This document shows positions 63,314 through 64,000 of a stretch of 64,000 bases of DNA, one piece after another. Each line of letters opens with the position of its first letter. Positions within the stretch are counted from its first letter, which is position 1. The notes beneath the pieces were generated by a model that worked only from the letters and a program-made list of their open reading frames with translations, was not told the origin of the DNA and did no database searches. Location: positions 1 to 64,000 of the forward strand of contig CANQVK010000004.1 in assembly GCA_947627275.1 (NCBI GenBank). The letters are read 5' to 3'. The position numbers and the translations under genes are program-made. Origin of the DNA: an uncultured Ruminococcus sp. GTDB taxonomy: Bacteria > Bacillota > Clostridia > Oscillospirales > Ruminococcaceae.

Positions 63314-63430
63314 TTGATTTTGTCAATAACACTTGACAAATTTCTCGCTCCTCGGCAAACTGAATATATCAGAATGTATTACGGAATTGGCTGCAAACCG
63401 CAGACCTTTTCACAAATCGGCGAGTATATT
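63314..63430 (+). pseudogene. Possible sigma-70 region 4 fragment
   Basis: LDKFLAPRQTEYIRMYYGIG and TFSQIGEY resemble the helix-turn-helix start of sigma region 4 (ERQ...YG...IGE). The frame continues into hydrophobic sequence that does not belong, so any gene is broken. Low confidence. Confidence 0.3.
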
Positions 63431-63622
63431 ATAATGAGCATATTCCTCGGCGCGATGCTATGCTCATTTCTTTTTCTGCTGTTGACTTTTCTCTCTATCT
63501 GCTATAATTGAAAAAAGCATGCGATATACGGAAACGAGGTCAAAAGTTAAAGACTTGTTAAGAATTTCTGTGGTATAATCAGAACATATAGAAAATCAAA
63601 AGCAAGAAAAGAGGTATACACT

Positions 63623-64000
63623 ATGTTCTGGAGAATACTTAAAAAAGACATTAAACGAAAAAAGACCATGAATATCATTCTTCTGCTGTTCGTCATTTTA
63701 TGCTCGATGTTTGCAGCAGCAGCGGTGAACAATATCATAGCTGTGACGGGCGGTATCGAGCATTATTTTGATGTATCCGGCGTTCCCGATGCTGTTGTGA
63801 CGATATGGGGAGAAAATGATGCAGAAGAAAAAATCGGGGAGCTTGTTTCCATCAGTGAGATAAAGACCGAGCATTGTCTGTACGGATTCAGCTCAAAGTG
63901 TTTTACGTACAAGGGCAAAAAGTTCAATAGCTTTATTAATCCTGCAAGGCTGATCTCCGATGATGAAATGGGTATCAAATACTTTGATGAGGATAATAAT
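63623..64000 (+). CDS. ABC transporter permease (FtsX-like), 5' part
   Basis: The first 126 residues run off the window. MFWRILKKDIKRKKTMNIILLLFVILCSMFAAAAV is a basic start with one membrane helix, followed by an exported region (HYFDVSGVPDAVVTIWGEND), as in FtsX/MacB-type permeases of ABC exporters. AAGAGGT precedes the ATG. Its ATPase should lie nearby, beyond the window or elsewhere. Confidence 0.75.
   Translation, partial: MFWRILKKDIKRKKTMNIILLLFVILCSMFAAAAVNNIIAVTGGIEHYFDVSGVPDAVVTIWGENDAEEKIGELVSISEIKTEHCLYGFSSKCFTYKGKKFNSFINPARLISDDEMGIKYFDEDNN

Noticed and set aside
63314-63511. Intact 65-codon gene
   Set aside because: Sigma-like residues are followed by unrelated hydrophobic residues and no ribosome site is present; I list it only as a possible fragment.

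Overview
The window looks like the chromosome of a fibre-degrading, spore-lineage anaerobe of the Ruminococcus/Oscillospiraceae type. The evidence is a moderately low-GC Firmicute gene style (strong AGGAGG ribosome sites, textbook TTGACA-N17-TATAAT promoters), spoVS, a T-box, an FeFe-hydrogenase maturase (hydE), a GH94 cellobiose phosphorylase and a secreted dockerin protein with a possible cohesin-like domain. The genus is an inference from gene content, not a measured assignment.

Layout. 0-5 kb: ymdB-spoVS (same order as in Bacillus), a nucleoside kinase, an ECF transporter S component with an operator-like palindrome at its promoter, then a small XRE regulator, a lipoprotein and a small membrane protein whose promoter region is a duplicated copy carrying a decayed piece of the regulator. 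5-19 kb: cellobiose phosphorylase, aldose epimerase, citrate synthase, a heterodimeric ABC exporter, the dockerin protein, an XRE/membrane regulator, a CPBP protease and cysE. 19-22 kb: a U32-like protein, hydE and nadA. 22-38 kb: a long minus-strand branched-chain amino acid cluster: leuA behind a T-box, then ilvB-ilvN-ilvC behind a leader-peptide attenuator, ilvD, leuC, leuD, leuB, ilvA and ridA, with four unexpected passengers (an uncharacterised protein, an acyltransferase, a 136-aa protein between leuD and leuB, and a DUF815 ATPase). 38-50 kb: yccF, AIM24-like, walJ, rlmH, a cytidylate-kinase-like gene, GTP-dependent PEP carboxykinase, nadC/nadB, rodA and a ComM/YifB ATPase. 50-58 kb: rpoB and rpoC. 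58-64 kb: an accessory region.

The most unusual part is 60.2-62.3 kb. Single-gene units (GrpB-like, PD-(D/E)XK-like, GNAT) are each preceded by the 5' half of the same tRNA-Leu, and the array ends in one complete tRNA-Leu(UAG). This is what repeated insertion of small cassettes at one tRNA gene would leave behind. Cassettes restoring the tRNA with their own 5' half would explain the layout, and the genes could be co-transcribed with the tRNA. A decayed serine-recombinase tail lies about 0.9 kb beyond the tRNA. No intact integrase is visible.

Two dispersed repeat families also occur: a hairpin, MITE-like element with 19-bp terminal inverted repeats and TTAA flanks (three copies, one apparently nested inside the other family), and a CCAAAGGG-palindrome repeat (three clear copies and one fragment), one of which sits between the leuA T-box and leuA. 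Regulation is mostly visible as RNA leaders: a T-box, an ilvB leader peptide with terminator, a possible leader peptide with terminator ahead of a GNAT gene, and a foldable leader ahead of PEP carboxykinase.
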